Shown here one piece after another: positions 26,893 through 35,243 of a stretch of DNA of 64,000 bases. Every line of letters starts with the position of its first letter. Position 1 is the first letter of the stretch. The notes beneath the pieces are model-generated. The model saw only the letters and a list, made by a program, of their open reading frames with translations. It ran no database searches and had not been told where the DNA came from. Both the position numbers and the translations under genes were made by a program. The stretch is from Bacteroidia bacterium (GTDB lineage Bacteria; Bacteroidota; Bacteroidia; NS11-12g; UBA955), in assembly GCA_023653095.1 (NCBI GenBank), contig JAMNXP010000001.1:124001-188000 (forward strand). Reading direction: 5' to 3'.

Positions 26893-28242
26893 ATGATACA
26901 CGATTCATTAATCAGGGAAAGGTTAGTTACCGGCGATAAATCCGCCGCTGACGTGACCAGAGATATCTCCCGTCCGATTTTAAATCAGCCATCAAGTGCA
27001 TGGAAAGTAGGTTTTACATTGTCTATTGTGTTTTTGGCGATTTTTGGAATCAGCTTGTTTTACACTCTTTGGACAGGTATTGGCGTATGGAATATCAATA
27101 AATCTGTAATGTGGGGCTGGGATATCACCAACTTCGTATTTTGGGTGGGTATTGGTCACGCAGGAACATTGATTTCAGCGGTATTGTTATTGTTCCGTCA
27201 GAAATGGCGGATGAGTATCAATCGTTCAGCGGAAGCGATGACAATCTTCGCCGTAATATGTGCTGCTATGTTCCCTGTATTCCACATGGGACGTGTTTGG
27301 GTAGGTTACTGGGCATTGCCTCTTCCTAACGCATTTGGTTCTTTGTGGGTTAACTACAATTCTCCATTGTTGTGGGACGTATTCGCGATTTCTACTTATT
27401 TCTCGGTTTCGTTGTTATTTTGGTACATTGGTTTGATTCCTGATATTGCAACTATTCGCGATAAAGTAAAAACTAAAACTGCCAAATACTGGTATAACTT
27501 CTTTGCTATGGGTTGGACTGGTAGCACTCGCACCTGGGCTAGATATGAATTAGTTTCATTGATCTTGGCCGGTTTGAGTACTCCACTGGTACTTTCGGTA
27601 CACACCATTGTATCAACTGACTTTGCGACTTCGGTAATCCCTGGTTGGCATACAACCATTTTCCCTCCTTACTTTGTAGCTGGTGCCATTTTCTCTGGAT
27701 TTGGTATGGTTGCTACTTTGTTGGTTGTTGCTCGTAAAGTAATGAACTATGAAAATTACATTACTATCGGACATCTTGAGGCGATGACAAAAATCATTAT
27801 GGTTACCGGTACATTGGTAGGTATTGCATACATTACGGAATTCTTTATTGCATGGTATTCTGGTGTTCCAGAAGAGCAATATGCATTCTTAAATCGTGCA
27901 TTTGGACCATACTGGTGGGCATATTGGAGTATGATGAGTTGTAATTTGATTGCACCTCAGGTATTTTGGTTTAAATGGGCTAGAACTACACCTTGGTTCA
28001 TCTTCATTATGAGTATTGTAGTGAATGTGGGTATGTGGTTTGAGCGTTTTGTAATCATTGTAACCTCTTTGCATAGAGATTACTTGCCAAGTAGCTGGGT
28101 AATGTATGCAGGTTCATTGACTGAAATTGGGTTGTTTTTGGGAACATTTGGAATTTTCTTCACTTGTTTCTTCTTGTTTGCTAAGTTCTTGCCCGTTATT
28201 AACATGGCTGAGGTTAAGAGCATTTTGAGAAACCGCGAATAA
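26893..28242 (+). CDS. actC: Alternative complex III membrane subunit ActC (NrfD/PsrC family)
   Basis: A 449-residue inner-membrane protein with about ten transmembrane helices, of the NrfD/PsrC family that holds the quinol site next to the Fe-S subunit. Family-typical stretches include GWDITNFVFWVGIGHAGT and HMGRVWVGYW in the first third, SVHTIVSTDFATSVIPGWH near residue 235, and the late WFERFVIIVTSLHRDYLP. The N-terminal 40 residues are cytoplasmic and polar. It begins 17 bases after actB, uses ATG and is followed by actD after 16 bases. Confidence 0.95.
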   Translation: MIHDSLIRERLVTGDKSAADVTRDISRPILNQPSSAWKVGFTLSIVFLAIFGISLFYTLWTGIGVWNINKSVMWGWDITNFVFWVGIGHAGTLISAVLLLFRQKWRMSINRSAEAMTIFAVICAAMFPVFHMGRVWVGYWALPLPNAFGSLWVNYNSPLLWDVFAISTYFSVSLLFWYIGLIPDIATIRDKVKTKTAKYWYNFFAMGWTGSTRTWARYELVSLILAGLSTPLVLSVHTIVSTDFATSVIPGWHTTIFPPYFVAGAIFSGFGMVATLLVVARKVMNYENYITIGHLEAMTKIIMVTGTLVGIAYITEFFIAWYSGVPEEQYAFLNRAFGPYWWAYWSMMSCNLIAPQVFWFKWARTTPWFIFIMSIVVNVGMWFERFVIIVTSLHRDYLPSSWVMYAGSLTEIGLFLGTFGIFFTCFFLFAKFLPVINMAEVKSILRNRE

Positions 28243-28258
28243 TTAAATAGATTCTAAC

Positions 28259-28816
28259 ATGGCTATTTTAGATAAAAACTTAAGTCTTAGAAACCGCAAC
28301 AAGATATTGGTTGGGGTTTGGGAAGATGAAGATGCTCTTGTAGATGCAGCGCATGCATTGGTTGACAAGGGAATTCATATTCATGATATCTACACTCCAT
28401 ACCCAGTGCACGGTCTAGATCGTATCATTGGTGTAAAAAGAAGTAAATTGGCACGAGTTGCTTTCTTGTGCGGATTGACCGGTCTTATACTTATGGTTAC
28501 CATGATTTGGTATATGTATGTCATTGATTGGCCCATCAACATAGGTAATAAACCCGTTCGTTTTACTCCTTCTTGGATTCCTGTAATGTTTGAAGGTACA
28601 GTATTGTGCACTGCTTATGGAATGGGATTCTTTTTCTTTTGGAGAAATAGAATGCTTTTTGCAGTGAAGAACGATTTGTTAGATGATCGTCAAACTGACG
28701 ACAGATTAGTGGTTGCCATTGAAACTGTTGAAGGTATGAATGAAGCAGAAGTTGTTGAATTAATGAAGTCAAAGGGTGCTGTTGAAACCAAAGAGTTTCA
28801 GGCAGTTTGTAAATAA
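28259..28816 (+). CDS. actD: Alternative complex III subunit ActD (DUF3341)
   Basis: A 185-residue membrane subunit with a soluble N-terminal domain (about residues 15-60, including GVWEDEDALVDAAHAL), two transmembrane helices (about 62-85 and 104-122) and a cytoplasmic tail. This is the usual ActD layout; the subunit carries no cofactor and is thought to stabilise the complex. It lies in the conserved order between actC and actE. Confidence 0.92.
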   Translation: MAILDKNLSLRNRNKILVGVWEDEDALVDAAHALVDKGIHIHDIYTPYPVHGLDRIIGVKRSKLARVAFLCGLTGLILMVTMIWYMYVIDWPINIGNKPVRFTPSWIPVMFEGTVLCTAYGMGFFFFWRNRMLFAVKNDLLDDRQTDDRLVVAIETVEGMNEAEVVELMKSKGAVETKEFQAVCK

Positions 28817-28830
28817 TTAAGGAGATTAAA

Positions 28831-29466
28831 ATGTCAAAGAAATTAAATTTAGCTGTTGCATCCCTTGTTCTCGCTGTTTTGGGCACTGGTTGCGTAAGCC
28901 GTGGAAATGATCCAGGTTGGGAATATGCTCCTGACATGTATTATTCAAAAGGCTATGAGCCCTACAATCAAGGTGATTCATTTACTCTAAATCCTCACGG
29001 TATGAGTATGAGAACTCCAGTAGAGGGTACAGTCGCTGTTGGTAAATCAGATTTTCATTATTCTCTTCCTAATACGGGTGAAGGATATGAAGCTGCTGCA
29101 ACTCAAGTTTCTGCACCTGCTGGTATTGACCAAATTGATTCTCGTGGTAAGTACATGTATGAAATCTATTGCTCTCCTTGTCACGGCAATACAGGTAACA
29201 ATGATGGTGGTGTTTTCAAGAAGGTTTCAACATTGAAACCAGCTTGGAAAGGTTACACTGATGATTACATTAAAAACTTGCCAGAAGGACAAATCTATCA
29301 TGTTCTTACCTACGGAAAGAATAACATGGGTAGCCACGCGTCGGTTTTAAAACCCGTTGATCGTTGGAGAGTTGTTAAATATGTTAAACTTTTAAGCCAA
29401 GGTGGTAGCTCTAATGCTGTTGCATCAAACACAACAACATCTGATTCGGCCGCATTAGCAAAGTAA
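28831..29466 (+). CDS. actE: Alternative complex III monoheme cytochrome c lipoprotein ActE
   Basis: The 211-residue subunit begins with a lipoprotein signal ending in GTGC near residue 21 and carries one heme motif, CSPCH, at residues 114-118, with the likely Met ligand in KNNMGSHASVL. In ACIII this heme accepts electrons from ActA and passes them on. An AAGGAG sequence 6 bases before the ATG is a fair Shine-Dalgarno, uncommon in this phylum. The C-terminal tail is Ser/Ala/Thr-rich. It is followed by actF after 17 bases. Confidence 0.93.
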   Translation: MSKKLNLAVASLVLAVLGTGCVSRGNDPGWEYAPDMYYSKGYEPYNQGDSFTLNPHGMSMRTPVEGTVAVGKSDFHYSLPNTGEGYEAAATQVSAPAGIDQIDSRGKYMYEIYCSPCHGNTGNNDGGVFKKVSTLKPAWKGYTDDYIKNLPEGQIYHVLTYGKNNMGSHASVLKPVDRWRVVKYVKLLSQGGSSNAVASNTTTSDSAALAK

Positions 29467-29483
29467 TTCTAATTTGAATTTTT

Positions 29484-30926
29484 ATGGGACACGGACATCA
29501 TATTGAAATTAAGCAAGAAACCTTTTCTATGCCAGCTAAGGCAAAGAACTTCACATTAATTGTAATGGTTATTGGTTTGGTTCTTTCGGGAATCGGGATT
29601 GCTACAATTGATCATAATACCAACGGTTTCGTTGCTGTATCAGCACATCACGATGCTCATACTGCTGAAGCGAAACACGAAGGTGATCACGCAGCTGGAT
29701 CAGCTAAACATGAAGCACACGAAGGACATGTTGCCTCATCAGCGGAAGCGGCTCACGAAGAGCACGGTAACGTTGAAACAGAAGCTTTTGGTCCAAGAGT
29801 AACTTACACGTCACAAGATAAACCTTGGGCAACAAGAATTTGGGCTAACCTTTTGGTTGCAGGTTATTTCTTTACCATGGTATCTTTATGTGGATTATTC
29901 TGGTATGCCATCCAATATGCTGCAAACGCAGGTTGGTCAAGCTCAATAAAGAGAGTTCCTGAAGCTATTTACACGTTCATTCCAGTGCCTTTTGTGGTAT
30001 TGTTGATTGCGGTTTTTATGGGTAAAAATGACCTTTACCATTGGGCGCATTACGAACATCTGCATTTAGGACCTAATGATGCTGGATATGATAAGATTCT
30101 TGCAGGTAAAGCTGGTTTCTTAAATACGCCAATGTTATTTATCCTACCTTCAGTTTTAGTAGCTATTTGGTTGTTTTTGGGAAGCAAATTGAGAGCTTTA
30201 TCTTTAGCAGAAGATTCTGCACCCAAGGGTGACACTACCAATTTTAGAAAAAGCATTCGTTTGTCAGCTACTTTCTTGGTGATTTTTGGCTTCACTATCA
30301 GTATTGTTGCTTGGTTGTTCATCATGAGTGTTGATGCACATTGGTATTCAACTATTTTCGGTATCTATAACTTTGCTACTAGTTGGGTTTCTGCCATTTC
30401 TGTTATTGCTGTAACTGTTCTATATCTTAAGAGCCAAGGTTATTTGGGTCTTGTGAACAAAGAGCACCAACACGACTTAGGTAAGTTTATGTTTGCCTTC
30501 ACCGTTTTCTGGGCCTATATCTGGTTGTTCCAATATTTGTTGATTTGGTATGCTCATATTCCTGAAGAAATGATGTATTACCAACCTCGTTTTGAGAACC
30601 ATAAAACCATGTTCCTAGCTAACTTCTTCATCAATTTTGCAATGCCTTTCTTGTTCTTGTTGATGAGATCTGCAAAGAGAAATAGCAATATTTTGGCAGT
30701 AATTGGTGTAATGTTGGTTATTGGACACTACTTTGACGTATGGTTCATGGTTTTCCCAGGAGTTTTTGGAAATGGTATTACCATCGGATTACTTGAAGTG
30801 GGTATGTTCTTGACTTTTGCAGGTCTTTTCGCATTCTGGATTTTAAATAATCTTCAAAAACGCGGATTGGTTGCCATCAACCACCCTTACTTGGAAGAGT
30901 CTGTCTACCACGATACTGGTGTATAA
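29484..30926 (+). CDS. actF: Alternative complex III membrane subunit ActF with His-rich insertion
   Basis: The second NrfD-like quinol-oxidoreductase membrane subunit, 480 residues and about ten helices, paralogous to ActC. After the first helix there is an insertion at about residues 53-95 with ten His among Ala, Glu and Gly (SAHHDAHTAEAKHEGDH and following), probably on the periplasmic side and possibly metal-binding. Later family stretches MSVDAHWYSTIFGIYNF and the final membrane core are normal. In many Bacteroidota coxB/coxA follow actF; here a strong terminator follows 20 bases after the stop, so the oxidase must be encoded elsewhere. Confidence 0.93.
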   Translation: MGHGHHIEIKQETFSMPAKAKNFTLIVMVIGLVLSGIGIATIDHNTNGFVAVSAHHDAHTAEAKHEGDHAAGSAKHEAHEGHVASSAEAAHEEHGNVETEAFGPRVTYTSQDKPWATRIWANLLVAGYFFTMVSLCGLFWYAIQYAANAGWSSSIKRVPEAIYTFIPVPFVVLLIAVFMGKNDLYHWAHYEHLHLGPNDAGYDKILAGKAGFLNTPMLFILPSVLVAIWLFLGSKLRALSLAEDSAPKGDTTNFRKSIRLSATFLVIFGFTISIVAWLFIMSVDAHWYSTIFGIYNFATSWVSAISVIAVTVLYLKSQGYLGLVNKEHQHDLGKFMFAFTVFWAYIWLFQYLLIWYAHIPEEMMYYQPRFENHKTMFLANFFINFAMPFLFLLMRSAKRNSNILAVIGVMLVIGHYFDVWFMVFPGVFGNGITIGLLEVGMFLTFAGLFAFWILNNLQKRGLVAINHPYLEESVYHDTGV

Positions 30927-30946
30927 TATTTAGAAACATTAAATTT

Positions 30947-30981
30947 AAAGGCCTTCTTGTTTCTCGAGGAGGCCTTTTTTA
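30947..30981 (+). terminator. Intrinsic terminator of the act operon
   Basis: Stem of 11 pairs with one G-T (30947-30957 with 30967-30977), 9-base loop, then a T run to 30980. It separates actF from valS. Confidence 0.9.
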
Positions 30982-30993
30982 TTTTAGAATCCT

Positions 30994-31001
30994 TAATTTC
31001 G
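30994..31001 (+). promoter_or_regulatory. -7 element before valS
   Basis: TAATTTCG, 7 of 8 positions of TAnnTTTG, 13 bases before the valS ATG and 12 bases after the act terminator. Confidence 0.5.
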
Positions 31002-31014
31002 CACATCAATTAAA

Positions 31015-33627
31015 ATGGAACTTTCCGCAAAATACAATCCCTCAGAAATTGAAAATAAATGGTACCAATTTTGGCTAGATAATAAGTACTTTTCAAGTAA
31101 GCCAGATCATAGAGTGCCTTATACCATTGTAATACCTCCTCCCAATGTTACAGGAGTATTACACATGGGACATATGTTGAATAATACCATTCAAGATGTC
31201 TTGATAAGACGCGCTAGAATGCAAGGATTCAATGCTTGTTGGGTGCCAGGCACAGATCATGCGAGCATAGCTACCGAGGCAAAAGTGGTTCAACTGTTAC
31301 AGTCCCAAGGAATAAAAAAATCGGATCTGACCAGAGAAGAATTTTTGAAACATGCCTGGGATTGGAAAGAGAAGTACGGTGGAATTATACTTGATCAACT
31401 TAAACGACTAGGTTCAAGTTGTGATTGGGATCGCACTCGTTTTACCATGGAACCAAAATTATCTGATGCGGTTTCTTTTGTATTCATTGACCTTTATAAA
31501 AAGGGCTTGGTCTACAGAGGTACTCGTATGGTCAATTGGGATCCACAAGGTAAGACAACTCTTAGTGATGAAGAAGTAAAATTCAAAGAAGTACAAGACT
31601 CATTGTATTACGTGAAATACGAAGGTGTTGATTTCGATGGATTTTTGCAAGTGGCTACCGCAAGACCTGAAACTATTGCTGGAGATGTTGCGGTTTGTGT
31701 GCATCCTGAGGATGAGCGTTATATGGCCTTGATAGGTAAAAAAGTGCGTGTACCCTTAATTGATAGAGAAATTGAAATCATCTCAGATACCTATATTGAT
31801 AAAGATTTTGGTACTGGAGTACTCAAAGTTACACCGGCACATGATATTCACGATTATGAAATTGGTTTAAAATTCAAATTACCGGTTATCGATACATTGA
31901 ATGACGATGGTAGTATTTCTGAGGCAGGCACATTATTCGTTGGGCAAGATCGTTTTGAAGCTAGGAAGAATTGGGTAGAAGCCTTGAATCAAAAAGGGCT
32001 ACTCATTAAAGTTGAAGATTATACTCATAACGTTGGATTCAGTGAGCGTACAGATGCTGTAGTTGAACCCAAAATCAGTACTCAATGGTTTTTAGACATG
32101 AAGAAATTCATGGAACAAAATCCTGAAGTTCTTTCATCTGTAATGAACGATGAAGTTCATTTTCATCCAGAAAAATTAAAAAACACTTACAAACATTGGA
32201 TGGAAAACATCCGTGATTGGAATATTTCACGTCAGTTGTGGTGGGGACATAGAATCCCAGCTTACTATGATCAAGAAGGAGGTTTTGTAGTTGCTGACTC
32301 GGTAGATAAGGCAATTGAAGAATTTGCAAAAAAAGGCAAAACTAGGGTCGAGAGCGATTTGAAACAAGACGAAGATGTTCTTGATACTTGGTTCAGCAGT
32401 TGGCTTTGGCCCATCAGTGTTTTTGATGGATTTGAATCTCAGGAGGAAGTAGATTATTACTATCCAACGAATGACTTAGTTACCGGTCCAGATATCATGT
32501 TCTTTTGGGTTGCCCGAATGATTATGGCTGGTTACGAGTTTAAAAAAGAGAAGCCATTCAAAAATGTCTATTTTACGGGTATTTTAAGAGATAAACTCAG
32601 AAGAAAAATGAGTAAAAGTCTAGGCAATAGTCCAGATGCGCTTAAACTTATCGATGATTTTGGTGCTGATGCTGTGAGGTTAGGGATGTTATTGTGCGCT
32701 CCTGCGGGGAATGACATTCTTTTTGACGAATCTCAAATTGAACAAGGAAGAAACTTCTGCAACAAAATTTGGAATGCCTTTAGATTGTATAATTCCTGGA
32801 CGGGTGCCGAAATAAATGCAAGACCCTATGAGTTGGAATCAGCAAAATGGTTTGAAAGTAGATTGAATCAGGTCTTATTAGAGAATGAAAAGCATTTTGA
32901 AACTTTTCGACTATCTGATGCCTTAATGAATTTATATAAACTCATTTGGGATGATTTCTGTTCGGTATATTTAGAAGGAGTGAAGCCAAAGTACGGTGAG
33001 CAAATTTCAGAATCTGCAAGAATTCAGACTCAACAGTTTTTTTCAAAATTGATGAAAGCCATTCATCCGTTTATGCCTTTCATTTCTGAAGAAATTTATC
33101 ATGTTCTATGGGGTGAAAAACTTGATAAACCTTGTGTGGTTAGCGAATATCCTCAGCCACAAAATGAGGCTGTACAATTCGACTCGGAATTGGTGCTTCA
33201 GGCAGTGTCAGAAATAAGAAATTTAAGGGCTCAGAAACAATTATCACCCAAAATTGAACTGAAAACTTGGATGGTAAATGCAGATCCATCAATCAATACT
33301 TTCAGTTCAATGCTTGAAAAATTAGCCAATATTCAACTTCAAAGTAACTCTAGACATGAAGGAAACTTCATCATGTTATTAGTGAAACAAACTGAAATTT
33401 GGATAGAAATAGAGCAGGAAATCAATATTGAAGAGGAGTGTGCCAAAATCGAAAAGGAAATTGGTTACTTAAAAGGGTTTCTGAAGAGTATTGATGCTAA
33501 ATTATTGAATGAGAAGTTTATGGCAAATGCTAAACCCGATATTATTGAACGGGAAAAGCAAAAATACGACGACGCCCAATCGAAGATTAACAACTTCGAA
33601 GTTCAACTTAAAGCGCTCAAAGGTTAA
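31015..33627 (+). CDS. valS: Valine--tRNA ligase
   Basis: A class I aminoacyl-tRNA synthetase of 870 residues. The HIGH motif appears as HMGH in PPNVTGVLHMGHML near residue 45, and KMSKS as RKMSKSLGNSPD near residue 530. Between them lies the editing domain that hydrolyses Thr-tRNA-Val, with TARPETIAGDVAV; the anticodon-binding domain and a C-terminal coiled coil (about 800-870) follow. The WWGHRIPAYY block confirms the valine enzyme. The TAA stop lies in the loop of a 17-bp hairpin and overlaps the stop of the convergent gene by 4 bases, so the last codons also form the terminator. Confidence 0.97.
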   Translation: MELSAKYNPSEIENKWYQFWLDNKYFSSKPDHRVPYTIVIPPPNVTGVLHMGHMLNNTIQDVLIRRARMQGFNACWVPGTDHASIATEAKVVQLLQSQGIKKSDLTREEFLKHAWDWKEKYGGIILDQLKRLGSSCDWDRTRFTMEPKLSDAVSFVFIDLYKKGLVYRGTRMVNWDPQGKTTLSDEEVKFKEVQDSLYYVKYEGVDFDGFLQVATARPETIAGDVAVCVHPEDERYMALIGKKVRVPLIDREIEIISDTYIDKDFGTGVLKVTPAHDIHDYEIGLKFKLPVIDTLNDDGSISEAGTLFVGQDRFEARKNWVEALNQKGLLIKVEDYTHNVGFSERTDAVVEPKISTQWFLDMKKFMEQNPEVLSSVMNDEVHFHPEKLKNTYKHWMENIRDWNISRQLWWGHRIPAYYDQEGGFVVADSVDKAIEEFAKKGKTRVESDLKQDEDVLDTWFSSWLWPISVFDGFESQEEVDYYYPTNDLVTGPDIMFFWVARMIMAGYEFKKEKPFKNVYFTGILRDKLRRKMSKSLGNSPDALKLIDDFGADAVRLGMLLCAPAGNDILFDESQIEQGRNFCNKIWNAFRLYNSWTGAEINARPYELESAKWFESRLNQVLLENEKHFETFRLSDALMNLYKLIWDDFCSVYLEGVKPKYGEQISESARIQTQQFFSKLMKAIHPFMPFISEEIYHVLWGEKLDKPCVVSEYPQPQNEAVQFDSELVLQAVSEIRNLRAQKQLSPKIELKTWMVNADPSINTFSSMLEKLANIQLQSNSRHEGNFIMLLVKQTEIWIEIEQEINIEEECAKIEKEIGYLKGFLKSIDAKLLNEKFMANAKPDIIEREKQKYDDAQSKINNFEVQLKALKG

Positions 33628-33650
33628 TCTTTGAGCGTTTTAAGTTTTTT
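33606..33650 (+). terminator. Intrinsic terminator of valS carrying both stop codons
   Basis: A 17-pair stem with one G-T (33606-33622 with 33629-33645), a 6-base loop GTTAAT, and a T run 33645-33650. The loop holds the TAA of valS (33625-33627) and, on the other strand, the TAA of the PAP2-like gene (33624-33626). The T run is only on the plus-strand side, so it should terminate valS, not the convergent gene. Confidence 0.9.
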
Positions 33651-34970
33651 CAATTGATATTCGCCAACGGCATTTCCCAATAGTTTTCCGTTTTCAATAC
33701 CTTCTCTAAAGTGGATACCTCCATATAATCTGCTTTGACAAGCTTGATCGCTGGCTTCTCTAAAATTCTTAAATGCTCTTACACCCAGTCCAAATTCATT
33801 CTCAGCAGAGTCTGTGTATTCGTATTCTCCAAATATGGAAGTGAGTACCGTTGCAGCTGCACTTGATATGACACTATGGGCACTTGGATATTCCGGAAAT
33901 GCGGGGGTTTCTATTCTAGGCAGCCAGGTCGAATCCATGTGCTTCCTAATTACCGTCACTGGACGAACATACTCAAAATGATATTTTGCTTCCCAAGCGG
34001 CAATAAATCCATCGAACATAGCAGCTGACATTCTTAACATTCCCTCGGCACTTTGAAATAAACTGTATTTCTGTTTTCTCGCCACCGTTGAAAACATCGA
34101 TAACCAATGACCTGCGGGAGAAACCTTGAGTACCTTGATTGTTGCATGTCCGTAGTGAAAGGTGCTATTTGGATTATCATCCCAATATTTAGCGGTAAGC
34201 AATTTGAAGCTATCTGCACTATTGCTGGCTTCATACACTTCTTTCATGTACTCATTGAATTTCTTATTGGTGCATTTGCCATTATTGAGGATATAGGCTT
34301 CTGGCTTAGGTAAAACAGCCCTAAAATGAGATGATGAATCTAATAATACAGGACGAATTCTTTTCCATTGAGGTTCTACAGCCTGCATGAACTCTAGGGG
34401 AGTGGGTTGCCAATAATGAGGGTCGTTTTTTGCTAAATAAAAGTCGGTACCCCTGATTTGCAAAAAGGTATCTTTTTTTGCCCAACCTACTATCGTGTTT
34501 CCAATGGAATCTCCCCAAGCCAAAGAGCGCTCAAATACCTTAGAATGAAGAAGATTCTTATAGTGGTTGATTTTCCGTTCTCTAAAATGGTTAATGGAAT
34601 CTTCCTTATATACCAATTGTCGAGCGGTTGTAGTATAAGCTGACAAAGCCACTAAATCCAAGCAATATCCCAACGATGTATCTACTGTGGGTTTGTGGGT
34701 ATATCCATTGAATTGCTTTGCTGTGCTAAGATATTTGGAGTTAAAGGGTTGAATGGCTTCGTATGCAGCCACACAACTATAAAAATACCTTCTGCTCGCT
34801 ACGGGGGGAGTAACGCCGTCAAGAACTACGGCATTTTGTATGGCTAGGTTGCATTCACTCAGAATATCATTGTTGAAAATAACTTTTTGGTTGTTGTCAA
34901 CTTTAGAGGAGCACGAAATTAATAGTCCTGCAAATAAAATTGAAAACATTATGGTGGTAGAGGTTTTCAT
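33624..34970 (-). CDS. Vanadium haloperoxidase/PAP2-like lipoprotein
   Basis: From ATG 34970 the 448-residue product has a lipoprotein signal ending in LLISC near residue 19. The C-terminal half carries the vanadate/phosphate site of the haloperoxidase-PAP2 superfamily: KYHFEYVRP (the Kx6RP motif), EYPSAHS (PSGH with Ala for Gly) and SRLYGGIHFRE (SRx5H). Bacteroidota members of this group are usually annotated as phosphatase PAP2 or vanadium-dependent haloperoxidase; the actual reaction is not known. The open frame extends back to 35096, but that region is occupied by the 49-residue gene and its terminator, so 34970 is the start. The 3' end overlaps valS by 4 bases. Confidence 0.85.
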   Translation of the reverse strand: MKTSTTIMFSILFAGLLISCSSKVDNNQKVIFNNDILSECNLAIQNAVVLDGVTPPVASRRYFYSCVAAYEAIQPFNSKYLSTAKQFNGYTHKPTVDTSLGYCLDLVALSAYTTTARQLVYKEDSINHFRERKINHYKNLLHSKVFERSLAWGDSIGNTIVGWAKKDTFLQIRGTDFYLAKNDPHYWQPTPLEFMQAVEPQWKRIRPVLLDSSSHFRAVLPKPEAYILNNGKCTNKKFNEYMKEVYEASNSADSFKLLTAKYWDDNPNSTFHYGHATIKVLKVSPAGHWLSMFSTVARKQKYSLFQSAEGMLRMSAAMFDGFIAAWEAKYHFEYVRPVTVIRKHMDSTWLPRIETPAFPEYPSAHSVISSAAATVLTSIFGEYEYTDSAENEFGLGVRAFKNFREASDQACQSRLYGGIHFREGIENGKLLGNAVGEYQLKKLKTLKD

Positions 34971-34983
34971 AATCAAATTTAAC

Positions 34984-35012
34984 AAAAAAAGGCCGCTATT
35001 AGCGGCCTTTTT
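34984..35012 (-). terminator. Symmetric intrinsic terminator after the 49-residue protein gene
   Basis: A perfect stem of 12 pairs (34986-34997 with 35001-35012), seven of them forming the GC-rich core GGCCGCT, a 3-base loop, and T runs on both strands. It follows the minus-strand small gene by 22 bases and precedes the PAP2-like lipoprotein gene. Confidence 0.92.
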
Positions 35013-35034
35013 CTTATTTGAAACGATTATAAGA

Positions 35035-35184
35035 TTATTTCTCGTCTTCGAGGATGATACCTGATTGTCCTTTGTATGGAGACTGAACCTGTACAAAATC
35101 TTTTAAACGCTTTATGCTCTTAACGCGTACAGTTGATTTAGAACGGTTTTTTGCTTCTTTTCTTTTAAGTCTTGTAACTCCCAT
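35035..35184 (-). CDS. Small basic protein of 49 residues, possibly ribosome-associated
   Basis: This short gene begins at ATG 35184 and ends at TAA 35035-35037. The product starts MGVTRLKRKEAKNRSKSTV, is strongly basic in its first 28 residues (14 Lys or Arg) and ends in an acidic tail LEDEK. There is no signal peptide or membrane segment. It is flanked by a textbook promoter (TTTG, 19 bases, TATATTTG) and a strong terminator, so it is a separate, probably highly expressed transcript. Composition and expression signals resemble a ribosomal or RNA-binding protein. I recall similar small MGxTxLKRK proteins in Bacteroidota but cannot name the family. Confidence 0.8.
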   Translation of the reverse strand: MGVTRLKRKEAKNRSKSTVRVKSIKRLKDFVQVQSPYKGQSGIILEDEK

Positions 35185-35201
35185 GGCGATTAAATTTCGT
35201 G

Positions 35202-35232
35202 CAAATATAGGGTTATTTTAATAATTCTCAAA
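35202..35232 (-). promoter_or_regulatory. Consensus promoter of the 49-residue protein gene
   Basis: On the minus strand, TTTG (35229-35232), 19 bases, then TATATTTG (35202-35209): exact matches at ideal spacing. The ATG lies 17 bases downstream of the -7 element. Confidence 0.8.
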
Positions 35233-35243
35233 AGAAATTTGGT

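Noticed and set aside
34971-35096. Long N-terminal extension of the PAP2-like lipoprotein
   Set aside because: The region contains a strong terminator and part of another gene, and the lipoprotein signal begins at 34970.
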